Source of the DNA: Clostridium guangxiense
Lineage (GTDB): Bacteria; Bacillota; Clostridia; Clostridiales; Clostridiaceae
NCBI RefSeq assembly: GCF_021043395.1
Contig: NZ_JAJNKE010000034.1
Coordinates: 1-47,846 of the forward strand
Direction: 5' to 3'
DNA length: 47,846 nucleotides
Position numbers and translations under genes: made by a program. Below, piece by piece: positions 9,360 to 18,447 of this stretch (the stretch's first letter is position 1; every line of letters starts with the position of its first letter). The notes below the pieces were generated by a model. The model did no database searches, was not told where the DNA came from, and saw nothing but the letters and a program-made list of their open reading frames with translations.

Positions 9360-10229
9360 ATGCATAAGATTATAAAAATGCTTAAAGCTGCTGATGATGT
9401 ATATATTATGGAATTTGAAGCCTCAAGAATAGCTAAAGCTTTTAAACCAGGGCAGTTTGTTATACTTAGAGTACATGAAAGAGGAGAAAAGGTACCTTTT
9501 TCGATTTGTGATGTAGATAAGGAAAAAGGGACTGTAACTATAGTTTTCAGAAAAGTGGGAAAAACTACTGAATATATGTCAAAACTTGAAAGTGGTCAGT
9601 TTATTTTAGATGCAACTGGACCTTTAGGGCAGCCATCTCAGTTATTAAAGATAAAAAATGAATCAAAGGAGAAGGTTCTTTTTATATCTGAAGATTCTGC
9701 ATCTCTAAGAATTTATACTGAATTAAAATGTCTTCATGGTAATAATGTACATGCCGATGCTTTGTTGAGCTTTAAAAATAAGGATAGGCTGATGTTTAAA
9801 GAAGAAATAAGTAAAATAGCAAATAAAACATATATATCCTTCCAAGATGAGGATGGAGAATACAATGGCAATATAGATAAGGTTGCAAAACATATACTAG
9901 AAAATGAAGACTATACTTTGGTTGTTTGTATGGGTTCTGTTAAAATGATGAAGGAAGTTTGTGAGGTAACAAAGGAGAAAAACATAAAAACAATAGTTAG
10001 TCTTAATGTTTTAATGCTTGATGGAACAGGAATGTGTGGGGCATGTAGAGTAAATGTAGGAGAAGAGATAAAGTTTGCTTGTTCAGATGGACCAGAATTT
10101 GATGGTCATCTTGTAGACTTTGATGAAGTTATGATAAGACAAAACATATACTCAAGTTTTGAGGCAAAAAAGAAATACAGAGCGCAGCATGCAGGTAATG
10201 AAGCTGCAGTAGAGAAAGAGGGGTGCTAA
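9360..10229 (+). CDS. NfnA-like ferredoxin-NADP reductase subunit with a lost NAD-binding motif
   Basis: A 289-residue member of the NfnA / dihydroorotate dehydrogenase electron-transfer subunit family. I use ATG 9360; the ATG six bases earlier is too close to the GGAG. The flavin-binding barrel is present (VPFSICDVD near residue 47). The C-terminal [2Fe-2S] site is complete, with Asp and three Cys in DGTGMCGACR and KFACSDGPEFDGH. Normal NfnA has a glycine-rich GGGVGIAP turn opening its NAD(H) domain. Here that place reads LFISEDSASLRIY, with no glycines. The protein probably cannot bind NADH normally and may act as a scaffold or ferredoxin-side subunit (inference). It is immediately followed by the NfnB-like gene. 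Confidence 0.82.
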   Translation: MHKIIKMLKAADDVYIMEFEASRIAKAFKPGQFVILRVHERGEKVPFSICDVDKEKGTVTIVFRKVGKTTEYMSKLESGQFILDATGPLGQPSQLLKIKNESKEKVLFISEDSASLRIYTELKCLHGNNVHADALLSFKNKDRLMFKEEISKIANKTYISFQDEDGEYNGNIDKVAKHILENEDYTLVVCMGSVKMMKEVCEVTKEKNIKTIVSLNVLMLDGTGMCGACRVNVGEEIKFACSDGPEFDGHLVDFDEVMIRQNIYSSFEAKKKYRAQHAGNEAAVEKEGC

Positions 10230-10231
10230 CC

Positions 10232-11617
10232 TTGGATAGAATGAAAAGAACACCTATGAAAGAACAGGAAGTTAAAGATAGAATAAAAAATTTCAATGAA
10301 GTTTGTCTTGGATATAGTCCTAACGAAGCTAAAATAGAGGCAGAAAGATGTCTTCAATGTAAAAATCCAAGGTGTGTAAAAAATTGCCCAGTTTCAAATA
10401 ATATTCCCGCATTTATAAAGTGCATAAAAGAGGGTGATTATGCGAAGGCTGGCGAAATAATATCAAAAACAAGCACACTTCCAGCAGTTTGTGGAAGAGT
10501 TTGTCCACAAGAATTGCAGTGTGAAGGCGGATGTGTTCTTGGTATAAAAGGCGAACCTACATCAATAGGAAAGCTTGAAAGATTTGTAGCAGATTGGTGC
10601 AGAAATAATAATGTTAAATTTATGGATAAAGCACCGGATGCAGGAAAAAAGGTTGCTGTTGTCGGAAGTGGACCAGCAGGACTTGCTTGTGCAGGAGATT
10701 TAGCTAAGCTTGGATATGGTGTTACAATTTTTGAAGCTTTGCATGAACTTGGTGGAGTACTTGCTTGGGGTATACCAGAATTTGTACTTCCTAAAGAGGT
10801 AGTTAGATACGAAGTTGACAATTTAAAAGAACTTGGAGTTAAAATAGAAAAAAATGTGTTGGTTGGAAGAACTCTTAGCGTAGATGACTTGTTAAATGAA
10901 GAAGGCTTTAGTGCTGTATTTTTAGGAACAGGTGCAGCAGTGCCAAACTTTATGGGCATATCAGGAGAAAGCTTAAATGGAGTATGCTCTGCAAATGAGT
11001 TTTTAACTAAAAATAATCTAATGAAGGATTATGACGCTGAATATGATACACCTCTTATAGCTGGTAAGAAGGTTGTAGTAGTAGGCGGTGGAAATGTTGC
11101 AATTGATGCTGTACGTGCCGCAATTAGAGTTGGAGCTGAAGCTCATATTGTTTACAGAAGAACTGAAAAAGAAATGCCAGCAAGAGTTGAGGAAATAAAA
11201 TTCGCAAAAGCAGAAGGAATACAATTCCACTTGCTTACAAATCCAATTGAAATCATCGGAGACAAAAATGGATTTGTAAAGGGTGTTAAATGTATAAAGA
11301 TGGAGCTTGGTGAACCAGACGAATCTGGAAGAAGAAGACCTGTGGAAATAGAAGGCTCAGAGTTTGTAATAGATTCAGATATGGTCATAATGGCAATTGG
11401 TACAAGAGCAAGCAATTTAATTCCATTAACTACAGATAATATAGAGGTAAATAGAAAAAATTGTTTTGTTGTAGATGAAGAAACAGGAAAAACATCAAAA
11501 CCGCATGTTTATGCTGGTGGAGATAATGTTACAGGACCACAAACTGTAATTTTAGCTATGGCAGCTGGAAGAAAAGCAGCAAAAGCTATAGATGCGGAAT
11601 TTAAGGAGCAAAAATAG
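10232..11617 (+). CDS. NfnB-like NADPH oxidoreductase (GltD/glutamate synthase small-subunit family)
   Basis: A 461-residue flavoprotein. The start is TTG 10232 behind GAGGGG, three bases after the NfnA-like stop; an ATG nine bases inside is an alternative. Two [4Fe-4S] motifs appear in the N terminus (CLQCKNPRCVKNCP and CGRVCPQELQCEGGC). Then come an FAD site (VVGSGPAGLACAGDLA), an NADP(H) site (VVVVGGGNVAIDAVRAA) and the closing GGDNVTGPQT motif. In the Nfn complex this subunit reduces NADP+ using a bifurcating FAD. Because its partner lacks the NADH motif, simple ferredoxin:NADP+ reductase activity is the likelier role. From memory, an NfnB-like protein has been reported as such a reductase in C. 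acetobutylicum. Confidence 0.88.
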   Translation: MDRMKRTPMKEQEVKDRIKNFNEVCLGYSPNEAKIEAERCLQCKNPRCVKNCPVSNNIPAFIKCIKEGDYAKAGEIISKTSTLPAVCGRVCPQELQCEGGCVLGIKGEPTSIGKLERFVADWCRNNNVKFMDKAPDAGKKVAVVGSGPAGLACAGDLAKLGYGVTIFEALHELGGVLAWGIPEFVLPKEVVRYEVDNLKELGVKIEKNVLVGRTLSVDDLLNEEGFSAVFLGTGAAVPNFMGISGESLNGVCSANEFLTKNNLMKDYDAEYDTPLIAGKKVVVVGGGNVAIDAVRAAIRVGAEAHIVYRRTEKEMPARVEEIKFAKAEGIQFHLLTNPIEIIGDKNGFVKGVKCIKMELGEPDESGRRRPVEIEGSEFVIDSDMVIMAIGTRASNLIPLTTDNIEVNRKNCFVVDEETGKTSKPHVYAGGDNVTGPQTVILAMAAGRKAAKAIDAEFKEQK

Positions 11618-11712
11618 AGTCATTAATCCTATAATTTTTGTAAACAAAATGAAACTATTTATTTATAGATTGTTCTCAGGGACTTTGATATAATTTAATG
11701 TTGTAAATATAT

Positions 11713-11746
11713 AAAATGCAGCTTAGAATAAGCTGCATTTTACAAA
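11713..11746 (+). terminator. Terminator after the Nfn-like pair
   Basis: A perfect 12-base stem (AAAATGCAGCTT / AAGCTGCATTTT) with a five-base loop. Its 3' arm ends in TTTT, so it is a strong hairpin though the T-run is short. Confidence 0.75.
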
Positions 11747-11776
11747 TGAGTAGGAGTTACCATGAGAGGAGAAAAA

Positions 11777-13597
11777 ATGAATAAATTTATTGGGAAAATT
11801 AAAAATGTAAAACCAGACTTGTTTTTTATATATACATTCTTAGTTCTAATTTTAAAATTTTCAATATTTGTTGGATTTGTTACAGCAAGCGGTTCTAGTT
11901 TAGTAGAAATCTTTGATGGTTTTTTTAAAGTAGCTTCATATGCCATCTTTTTGATATTTATTTTAGGATACTTATCAATTTCGTTTTTGTTTCAAGGCAG
12001 AGCCAGGGGATATTGTTTGATAATTTTGAACTTTATTATATCTATATTAATTTTGGCGGATCTTTGGTACTTCAGGGGTTTTAATTCATTTATATCATTA
12101 CATCTTTTAAAAGAAACAGCAAATTTGGACAACCTTCAGGGGAGCATATTTGCTATGGGAAGAAGTATAGATGTAATATTTGTATTTGATATTTTGATCG
12201 TAACAATTGTGTATATCTATTTCAAACAAATATGCAGTTCTTGTAAAAGAAATGTAAAAGCGTTTGTATGCTTAACTGTAGTTGCAATATTATATATACC
12301 AACTTGTATAAATGTTTTTCATAATTATACCTACAGCTATTGGGTAGATAAAAGATGGAATCCTATATATACGATGCAAAGGATATCTCCAATAGGATAT
12401 CATGTATATGATGCTGTTGATTTTTTTAAAGACTTACAACCAGAGAAGCTTAAAGCTAAGGATAAAAATGACATAAAGAAATGGTATAAAGACAATGAAG
12501 AAAATTTACCAGATAACAAGTATAGTGGAATGTTCAAGGGCAAAAATCTTATTGTATTACAGCTTGAATCACTTGAAAACTTTGTTATTAACGAAAAGAT
12601 TAATGGACAAGAAATTACACCAAATCTAAATAAGTTATTAAAAAATAGTATATACTTTTCCAACTATCATGAAAATGTAAATTTGGGAGTAAGCTCTGAT
12701 GCTGATCTTATGACAAATGCTTCAGTATATCCCGTTAGAAAAGGAAGTACATTTTTTAGATTTCCAGATAATGAGTACAATTCATTGCCAATTATAATGA
12801 AAAAGTATAATTATAGTACTATGGCAATACATCCTGATAAGGCTATGTACTGGAACTGGATGCCTGCGCTTACCGCTATGGGTGGCTTTGATAGCAGGAT
12901 AGACTCTTCACATTTTAATGAATATGAAAAAATAAATCTTGGTATATCAGATGGTGCTTATTTTAAGCAAGTAGAACCTATGTTATCTAAGGAGAAACAG
13001 CCATTTTACGACTTTATTGTTACTCTTACAAGTCATAGTCCTTTTGTTCTTCCTGATAAGTATAAAGAACTTAAGATGAGTAAAGCATTTAATGACAGTA
13101 AAATAGGTGGATATATGCAGTGTGTTCATTACACAGATAAGCAGCTTGGTGAATTCTTTGATAAGCTTCAAAAGGATGGAATTCTTAAAAATTCTGTAGT
13201 TGCAATTTACGGAGATCATACTGGAGTACATAAGTATTTTCAAGATGAAATACCTAAAACTCCAGGAGTTCAAGATTGGATGGTAGATGATGAACTCAAG
13301 ATCCCCCTAATTATATATGATGGAAGTGGCAAAATGCAGGGAGAAGAAAAAACTGTAACTGGAGGACAAATTGATTTAATGCCTACGGTTTTATATTTAA
13401 TGGGTGCTGATAAAAAGTATTATAAAGACAATGTTATGGGAAGAAATCTTTTAAATACTAATAAAGACTATGATCTTCTAGATAACGGAAAGGTTATAGG
13501 TAATCCAACCCAAGATGATTTAAAACATCTTTCCAGTGCATTTAGTATTTCGGATAAAATCATTCAAGGACAATATTATGGGACAACAGCAAAGTGA
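11777..13597 (+). CDS. LtaS-type membrane phosphoglycerol transferase (lipoteichoic acid synthase-like)
   Basis: A 606-residue protein. ATG 11777 follows AGAGGAG; ATG 11762 with its own GGAG is a possible alternative. About five membrane helices occupy residues 10-185, followed by an extracytoplasmic sulfatase-fold domain. Metal-site residues are visible in LQLESLENF (Glu264), TLTSHSPF (His) and AIYGDHTG (Asp-His). The nucleophile region reads GVSSDADLMTN, so Ser306 or its neighbour replaces the Thr of S. aureus LtaS (KTSDSE). This should transfer glycerol-phosphate or a similar group onto a lipid anchor outside the cell. Its stop codon lies inside the left end of a family B repeat. Confidence 0.88.
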   Translation: MNKFIGKIKNVKPDLFFIYTFLVLILKFSIFVGFVTASGSSLVEIFDGFFKVASYAIFLIFILGYLSISFLFQGRARGYCLIILNFIISILILADLWYFRGFNSFISLHLLKETANLDNLQGSIFAMGRSIDVIFVFDILIVTIVYIYFKQICSSCKRNVKAFVCLTVVAILYIPTCINVFHNYTYSYWVDKRWNPIYTMQRISPIGYHVYDAVDFFKDLQPEKLKAKDKNDIKKWYKDNEENLPDNKYSGMFKGKNLIVLQLESLENFVINEKINGQEITPNLNKLLKNSIYFSNYHENVNLGVSSDADLMTNASVYPVRKGSTFFRFPDNEYNSLPIIMKKYNYSTMAIHPDKAMYWNWMPALTAMGGFDSRIDSSHFNEYEKINLGISDGAYFKQVEPMLSKEKQPFYDFIVTLTSHSPFVLPDKYKELKMSKAFNDSKIGGYMQCVHYTDKQLGEFFDKLQKDGILKNSVVAIYGDHTGVHKYFQDEIPKTPGVQDWMVDDELKIPLIIYDGSGKMQGEEKTVTGGQIDLMPTVLYLMGADKKYYKDNVMGRNLLNTNKDYDLLDNGKVIGNPTQDDLKHLSSAFSISDKIIQGQYYGTTAK

Positions 13598-13772
13598 TAG
13601 CGTCTTGGAACATTAAAAAAAATCCATAAATCTAAGGGGAAAAATCTTAAAATCCTAAGAAGTTTCAGTAACTCACTGTCATTTGGACAGATTGAAACAT
13701 CTAAGTATTTTAAGATTTTTTCTCTAAGATTTATTGGATTTTTTTAACGCAACGAAGCATTGTTACTTCGCT
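13589..13772. repeat. Family B hairpin repeat between convergent genes
   Basis: A 184-base imperfect palindrome. The right end AGCATTGTTACTTCGCT and the left end AGCAAAGTGATAGC are diverged inverted copies. The inner arms around ATAAATCTAAG and TAAGATTTATTGGAT pair, as do AATCTTAAAATCCTAAG and the ATTTTAAGATTTTTT side. The LTA-synthase-like stop codon (13595-13597, plus strand) and the YibE/F stop (13763-13765, minus strand) both lie within its ends. Its folded form would be a natural bidirectional terminator. Confidence 0.85.
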
Positions 13773-14530
13773 TTAGGCTGTAATTTTAAAAACAAAAGTT
13801 TTGAGCATATAAAAGCTGTAATAGGTATTATAAGAATAATTCCTATTCCGCCGCATAAGCTTTGGAATATTTCAGAGCAGAATACTTTCCCGTTGAATAT
13901 TTGAGATAAAGAATAATGAAGCTCATTAAAGTATATTATAAGACTCATAAAGCTGCCTATATATGCAAAAAGTAGAGTGTTTGTCATTGTACCAAGTATA
14001 TCTTTTCCTATGGACATACCTGATTTAAATAGATTTATACGAGTTATGGAAGTATCTGACTTATATATTTCGTTCATTGAAGATGAAATTGAAATTGATA
14101 CGTCTATTATAGCTCCTAAAAGGCCAAATAAAATTTCACATACAATTATTTTAGTAAAGTCCAAGTTAACATAAACAGACAAATATGCAGTTGTTTCAAC
14201 CTGTTCACTTGAAAAACCCTGTATGTTAGAATTGCTGCCTATGTTGTAGGTTATAAGCATTGTCAATATTACAACTATAGCAACTGAAATTAAAGAAGAC
14301 ACAGTCTTTATATTAACTCCATTAATGAAAAAAAGGGTTGTAAAACTTATGATAATGCACCCGACTATAGTCACAGTAATTGGATTTAGTCTTGCACCTA
14401 TGAGTATTAAAAATATAAACATAATTATAAAGTTAAAAAGTAATGTAAAAAAGGATTTTGTCCCCCTTTGTCCGCCTATTAAAGTCATTAAAATTAAAAG
14501 AATGATTAATAATATAAATGGTACATTCAT
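13763..14530 (-). CDS. YibE/F family multi-span membrane protein (second of pair)
   Basis: A 255-residue hydrophobic protein with about seven membrane helices. ATG 14530 has GGAG upstream. It aligns by eye with the C-terminal half of the neighbouring 370-residue protein: both share a G-A-I/M-D-(V/I)-(S/A)-I-S-I-S motif, K-S-G-M-(S/E)-I-G-K-D-I-(L/M)-G-T-M-(T/S)-N-T-L, and a closing I-P-I-(T/S) helix. That is the YibE/F-like family signature. The function is unknown; transport or lipid-related roles are guesses. The last residues (KAK) and stop are encoded inside the family B repeat. Confidence 0.85.
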   Translation of the reverse strand: MNVPFILLIILLILMTLIGGQRGTKSFFTLLFNFIIMFIFLILIGARLNPITVTIVGCIIISFTTLFFINGVNIKTVSSLISVAIVVILTMLITYNIGSNSNIQGFSSEQVETTAYLSVYVNLDFTKIIVCEILFGLLGAIIDVSISISSSMNEIYKSDTSITRINLFKSGMSIGKDILGTMTNTLLFAYIGSFMSLIIYFNELHYSLSQIFNGKVFCSEIFQSLCGGIGIILIIPITAFICSKLLFLKLQPKAK

Positions 14531-14549
14531 AATTTTATAAAATCTCCAA

Positions 14550-15662
14550 TCATTTTATTTCTTCATTTTTTAGAAGAATAACTGTTATAAAAATGGATAT
14601 TGGAATGCTTAATACTATTCCAATGCTTCCAGTAAGAGCCCTCATAATTTCTAAAGAAAGATATTCACCAAAGATATTGTAAATTGGCAATTTATTTCTA
14701 AGAAGCAGCAGTATGGTTGGTATGCTTCCGCTCATATATGCAAAAATAAGTGTATTTGACATTGTTCCCATTATATCTTTTCCAATTTCCATTCCACTTT
14801 TAATAAGTGATTTTTTTTCGATATCAGGATTTTTTATGTATATTTCGGTTATTGGTGCTGAAATTGAAATTGCAATATCCATTATTCCACCTAAAGTACC
14901 TATAAGAAGTTCAATATAAAATATTTTTTCAGGTGGATGAGTTAAAAATTCCAGTTCTTCAAAGTGCACTCCTTTAGAACCATTAATGTTAATTATAATT
15001 ATGGCAATAAGCATAGTTATAACGGTTGAGATTATTGCCGCTATTGTTGAAGAAAGTGTTTTTTTATTTAGTCCACAAACTATAAACATAGATAATGGAA
15101 TAAACATCAGAATTGAAATTATAAATATAAATGGTAAGCTAAAGTTGTTAAGAAAAAGTTCTATAACAATAAAAAATATTGCTGTATTTACAGCTAAACT
15201 TATCAAAGATCTGAATCCCTTTAGTCCACCTACTATTATAATTAAAGCTAAAAATATTACTACAATGTAAAAAAGATATTTATCTCGCTTAAAATCAAGT
15301 ATCTTTGAAGAAATTATTTTATTATTTTTATTTACATTAATTGATACGAATATTTCATCCTTTAACTTTAAATTTAAATCATTAACCTTTGAGTAGGATA
15401 TGCTGTTTTGAAGGTTTATTTTTTCTCCTTTATGACTTCCATTCATTATTACAGCGGTAATATTTTGATTTATAACCTTTTCTGTATTTCCGTTTGAATC
15501 TGTTCCATTTATGCTTTTTTCAGATATTGAGACTATTCTTGCAATATTTCTTTTGTAAAAGCTTTCATTATTTGTCACTATATAAAAGCCTATAAACGTG
15601 AAAAATACTGCTAGTATAAAAATTATTAAGAACTTTCTTTTTTTTAATAATGAACTCTGCAT
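14550..15662 (-). CDS. YibE/F family multi-span membrane protein (first of pair)
   Basis: A 370-residue protein starting at ATG 15662. An N-terminal membrane anchor (about residues 10-28) is followed by an extracytoplasmic beta-rich segment (about 30-120, typical of the longer YibE/F proteins). Six to eight membrane helices follow. The shared family motifs are GGIMDIAISISAP and KSGMEIGKDIMGTMSNTL. It ends 19 bases before the shorter paralogue starts, so the two form an operon and probably one membrane complex. Paired YibE/F genes are common in Firmicutes; no function is established. Confidence 0.85.
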   Translation of the reverse strand: MQSSLLKKRKFLIIFILAVFFTFIGFYIVTNNESFYKRNIARIVSISEKSINGTDSNGNTEKVINQNITAVIMNGSHKGEKINLQNSISYSKVNDLNLKLKDEIFVSINVNKNNKIISSKILDFKRDKYLFYIVVIFLALIIIVGGLKGFRSLISLAVNTAIFFIVIELFLNNFSLPFIFIISILMFIPLSMFIVCGLNKKTLSSTIAAIISTVITMLIAIIIININGSKGVHFEELEFLTHPPEKIFYIELLIGTLGGIMDIAISISAPITEIYIKNPDIEKKSLIKSGMEIGKDIMGTMSNTLIFAYMSGSIPTILLLLRNKLPIYNIFGEYLSLEIMRALTGSIGIVLSIPISIFITVILLKNEEIK

Positions 15663-15876
15663 AATGTTTTATATAGCTCCTTTTCATTAGGATTTGTTTT
15701 ATAGTTATTATTCTACAACATATTTATGTTAACATATTGAGGTGAATTAATAAATTATATATGATTTATTAATATTATTAATTTATTTAGAATTTTTTTA
15801 GTTATTATGCAAAAGTTTAATAAATTTGTATTATAATCTAGTATATACAATTAAATTTTACGCGGAGGGATTTTTT

Positions 15877-17877
15877 ATGGGAAATTTTAAAGTAGAAGAT
15901 TTAGCAAGTTACAAGTTTTTATCAGGAATAAAACATTCACCAGACGAAAAAAATGCATGCTTTGTTGTACATGAAAGTGATGTAGAAGAAAATAAGTATT
16001 TATCCAATTTATATGTAATAAATCTTGAAAGTGAAAAAAGTTACAAATTAACTAGTTTTAATACTGAAAGAAGTTTTTTATGGCTAGACAATGATAATAT
16101 AATTTTTCCAGATGTAAGAGATGATAAAGATAAAGCTAAAAAGAAAGCTGGGGAAGAGTTTACTCAATATTATAAAATCAATATTAATGGAGGAGAAGCA
16201 GAAAAATTTTTAAGAATAAACAAAAATGTAAATTCAATAAAGGCAATAGATAAAAATACATATATCTTTACTTCTGAATACAATTTCAATGAAAAAGAAT
16301 TATATATTTTGAATGATGATGAAAAATCACAAGAACTTAAAGCAAGAAAAGAAGAAAAGGACTATGAAGTATTAGAGGAAATACCATTTTGGACAAATGG
16401 AGGAACATTTACAAGTAAAAAGAGAACTAGGCTGTACATATATCATGCAGATACTAATAAAATTGAGCCAATTACAGGGGAGTATGAGAATGTTGGAAAC
16501 TTTGAAATTAGCCCAGAAAAAACAAAGGTTTTAATCATAAGTAATACTTTTAAGGACAAAATGGAGCTTATAGATGATATGAGCATTTTAGATCTTGAAA
16601 CCAAAAAAGTAGTTAAGATCAATGAGCAAAACAAGCTAGAATATCATTATGCTGCGTTTATATCAGAAAAGAGCATTATATTTGCAGCTACTGATATGAA
16701 AAAGCTTGGACTTAATGAAAATCCAAAATTTTATTTGATTGATTTAAATTCAAAGGAAGCAAAATGCATAACACCAGATTTTGACCGTTCAATTGGAAAC
16801 TCTGTTGGTTCAGACTGTAGGTACGGTGGTTCAAGCTCAGTACAGGTTTATAGGAATTACTTGTATTTTACTACTACAGAAGATGACAGTTCTTTCTTAA
16901 ATAGAATTGATGAAAATGGTGAAATATCTAAGGTTACTTTTGGCAAAGGTTCTGTAGATGGCATAAGCGTAGCAGCAGAAAATACATTAATCATAAGTAT
17001 GAAGCCAAATAAGCTCCAAGAGTTATTTAAATTACAAAATGGAGTTGAAACTAAATTAACTGGATTTAATGATTGGGTTTATACTGAGAGAAAGATATCA
17101 GAACCTATAGAAATAACTGTTGAAACAGCATCTGGAGTTACAATAAAGGGCTGGGTAATGAAGCCTTGTGATTTTGATGAAAATAAAAAATATCCTGCAA
17201 TTCTTGATATACATGGTGGACCTAAGACTGTTTATGGAACAGTATTCTTTAATGAAATGCAGTATTGGACAAGTCATGGATATGCTGTATTCTTCTGCAA
17301 TCCAAGAGGAAGCGATGGAAAAGGAAATGAATTTTCTGATATAAGAGGAAAATATGGCACTATAGATTATGATGATATAATGAAGTTTATGGATGTTGTT
17401 TTGGAGAAATTTACTTTTATTGATAAAGATAAAGTAGGAGTTACAGGCGGTTCCTATGGTGGCTTCATGACAAATTGGATTATAGGACATACCGATAGAT
17501 TTAAAGCAGCAGCATCCCAAAGAAGCATAGCTAACTGGGTATCTAAATTTGGCACAACTGATATAGGATATTTCTTTGTAGAAGATCAAAACCTTGCAAC
17601 CCCATGGGACAATCAAGAAAAATTATGGGAGCATTCACCACTTAAATATGCTGACAAAGTAAAGACTCCAACTCTTTTTCTTCATTCAGAAGAGGATTAT
17701 AGATGTTGGATTGCTGAAGGTTTTCAAATGTTTACAGCTCTCAAATATAATGGCGTAGATTCAAGACTTATAATGTTTAGAGGAGAAAATCACGAGCTTA
17801 GCAGAAGCGGAAAACCAAAGCATAAAATAAGAAGACTTAATGAAATAACAGAATGGTTTGATAAATACTTGAAGTAA
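15877..17877 (+). CDS. S9 family prolyl oligopeptidase / acylaminoacyl-peptidase-like serine peptidase
   Basis: A 666-residue cytoplasmic peptidase with no signal peptide. ATG 15877 follows GCGGAGGG by seven bases; in-frame sequence further upstream has no ribosome site. Residues about 1-400 are repeats typical of the S9 beta-propeller lid. The alpha/beta-hydrolase domain follows with an HGGP oxyanion loop, nucleophile Ser in GGSYGGFM, Asp in HSEEDYRCW and His in GENHELSRSG. That is the complete S9C catalytic triad. The family cleaves short peptides or removes acylated N-terminal residues. It is monocistronic, bounded downstream by a family A repeat, which may end its transcript. Confidence 0.9.
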   Translation: MGNFKVEDLASYKFLSGIKHSPDEKNACFVVHESDVEENKYLSNLYVINLESEKSYKLTSFNTERSFLWLDNDNIIFPDVRDDKDKAKKKAGEEFTQYYKININGGEAEKFLRINKNVNSIKAIDKNTYIFTSEYNFNEKELYILNDDEKSQELKARKEEKDYEVLEEIPFWTNGGTFTSKKRTRLYIYHADTNKIEPITGEYENVGNFEISPEKTKVLIISNTFKDKMELIDDMSILDLETKKVVKINEQNKLEYHYAAFISEKSIIFAATDMKKLGLNENPKFYLIDLNSKEAKCITPDFDRSIGNSVGSDCRYGGSSSVQVYRNYLYFTTTEDDSSFLNRIDENGEISKVTFGKGSVDGISVAAENTLIISMKPNKLQELFKLQNGVETKLTGFNDWVYTERKISEPIEITVETASGVTIKGWVMKPCDFDENKKYPAILDIHGGPKTVYGTVFFNEMQYWTSHGYAVFFCNPRGSDGKGNEFSDIRGKYGTIDYDDIMKFMDVVLEKFTFIDKDKVGVTGGSYGGFMTNWIIGHTDRFKAAASQRSIANWVSKFGTTDIGYFFVEDQNLATPWDNQEKLWEHSPLKYADKVKTPTLFLHSEEDYRCWIAEGFQMFTALKYNGVDSRLIMFRGENHELSRSGKPKHKIRRLNEITEWFDKYLK

Positions 17878-17886
17878 AAAATATAG

Positions 17887-18176
17887 ATAGGCAAACTGGA
17901 ATTTAACTCAGAGTACAAAGTACAGAGGACAGAGTACAGTGAAGGATGATTTTTCTCAGCTATGCTTCGAAAAATCTAGAAACTTAATGCACGCAAAGCG
18001 CTTAAAATATAGTGCTCAGCGCAGCTGACACTATTAAGTTCTAAGATTTACCTGAGAGAAACGAAAGGTAAATCCACCTTCACTGTACTCTGTACTTTGT
18101 ACTCTGTGCTCTGAATCAACTTCTAGTTTAGTAGGATGAATTTGGTATTGGTAATTTTATCTTTTCAGCTTATATA
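17887..18176. repeat. Family A long hairpin repeat, copy 2 (inverted relative to copy 1)
   Basis: The reverse complement of about 17890-18125 matches about 1115-1345 with only scattered differences, clustered in a stretch near 17960. The inner inverted arms (AGAGTACAGTGAAGG / CCTTCACTGTACTCT) and the core hairpins are conserved. The outer right arm (about 18118-18176) has the family landmarks AGGATGAATTTGGTATTGG and TTCAGCTT; the left outer arm is shortened. No coding capacity is evident. Confidence 0.85.
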
Positions 18177-18206
18177 TACTCGTAATTTCGGGGGTGGTAT
18201 TAAATA

Positions 18207-18442
18207 ATGAATAATCATATAGAAGTTGTATTTTTTGATTTGTTTTTTACACTTATAACACCTAAATATAGCAAATCAAGAAATGAAAACGATGTACTTG
18301 GAATGAAGATATAAGATTAAAAAACTCATTAATGAATGTGGATTCTGTAATTTTTGATGTGCTTTTAAATGTAAAAAAGGCTGGAAAGAAAATATGCCTT
18401 ATTAGTAATGCAGATATAATTGATGCTATGAATTGGGTATAA
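18207..18442 (+). pseudogene. Remnant of a HAD-superfamily hydrolase gene
   Basis: A good ribosome site (GGGGGTGG) precedes ATG 18207. The first part reads VVFFDLFFTLITP, a HAD motif I region (DxxxT as DLFFT), then breaks. After a stop and a large internal loss, a second frame resumes with AGKKICLISNADIIDAMNW, which matches the HAD motif II region of the same family, and stops at 18442. Most of the enzyme, including the cap and motifs III/IV, is missing. No product would be functional. Confidence 0.7.
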
Positions 18443-18447
18443 ATAGT

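Noticed and set aside
10438-10959. 173-codon open frame on the minus strand
   Set aside because: It lies wholly inside the NfnB-like gene in antisense, has Pro/Ser-rich composition and no ribosome site.
17098-17616. 172-codon minus-strand frame
   Set aside because: It is antisense to the catalytic domain of the S9 peptidase and shows no family features.
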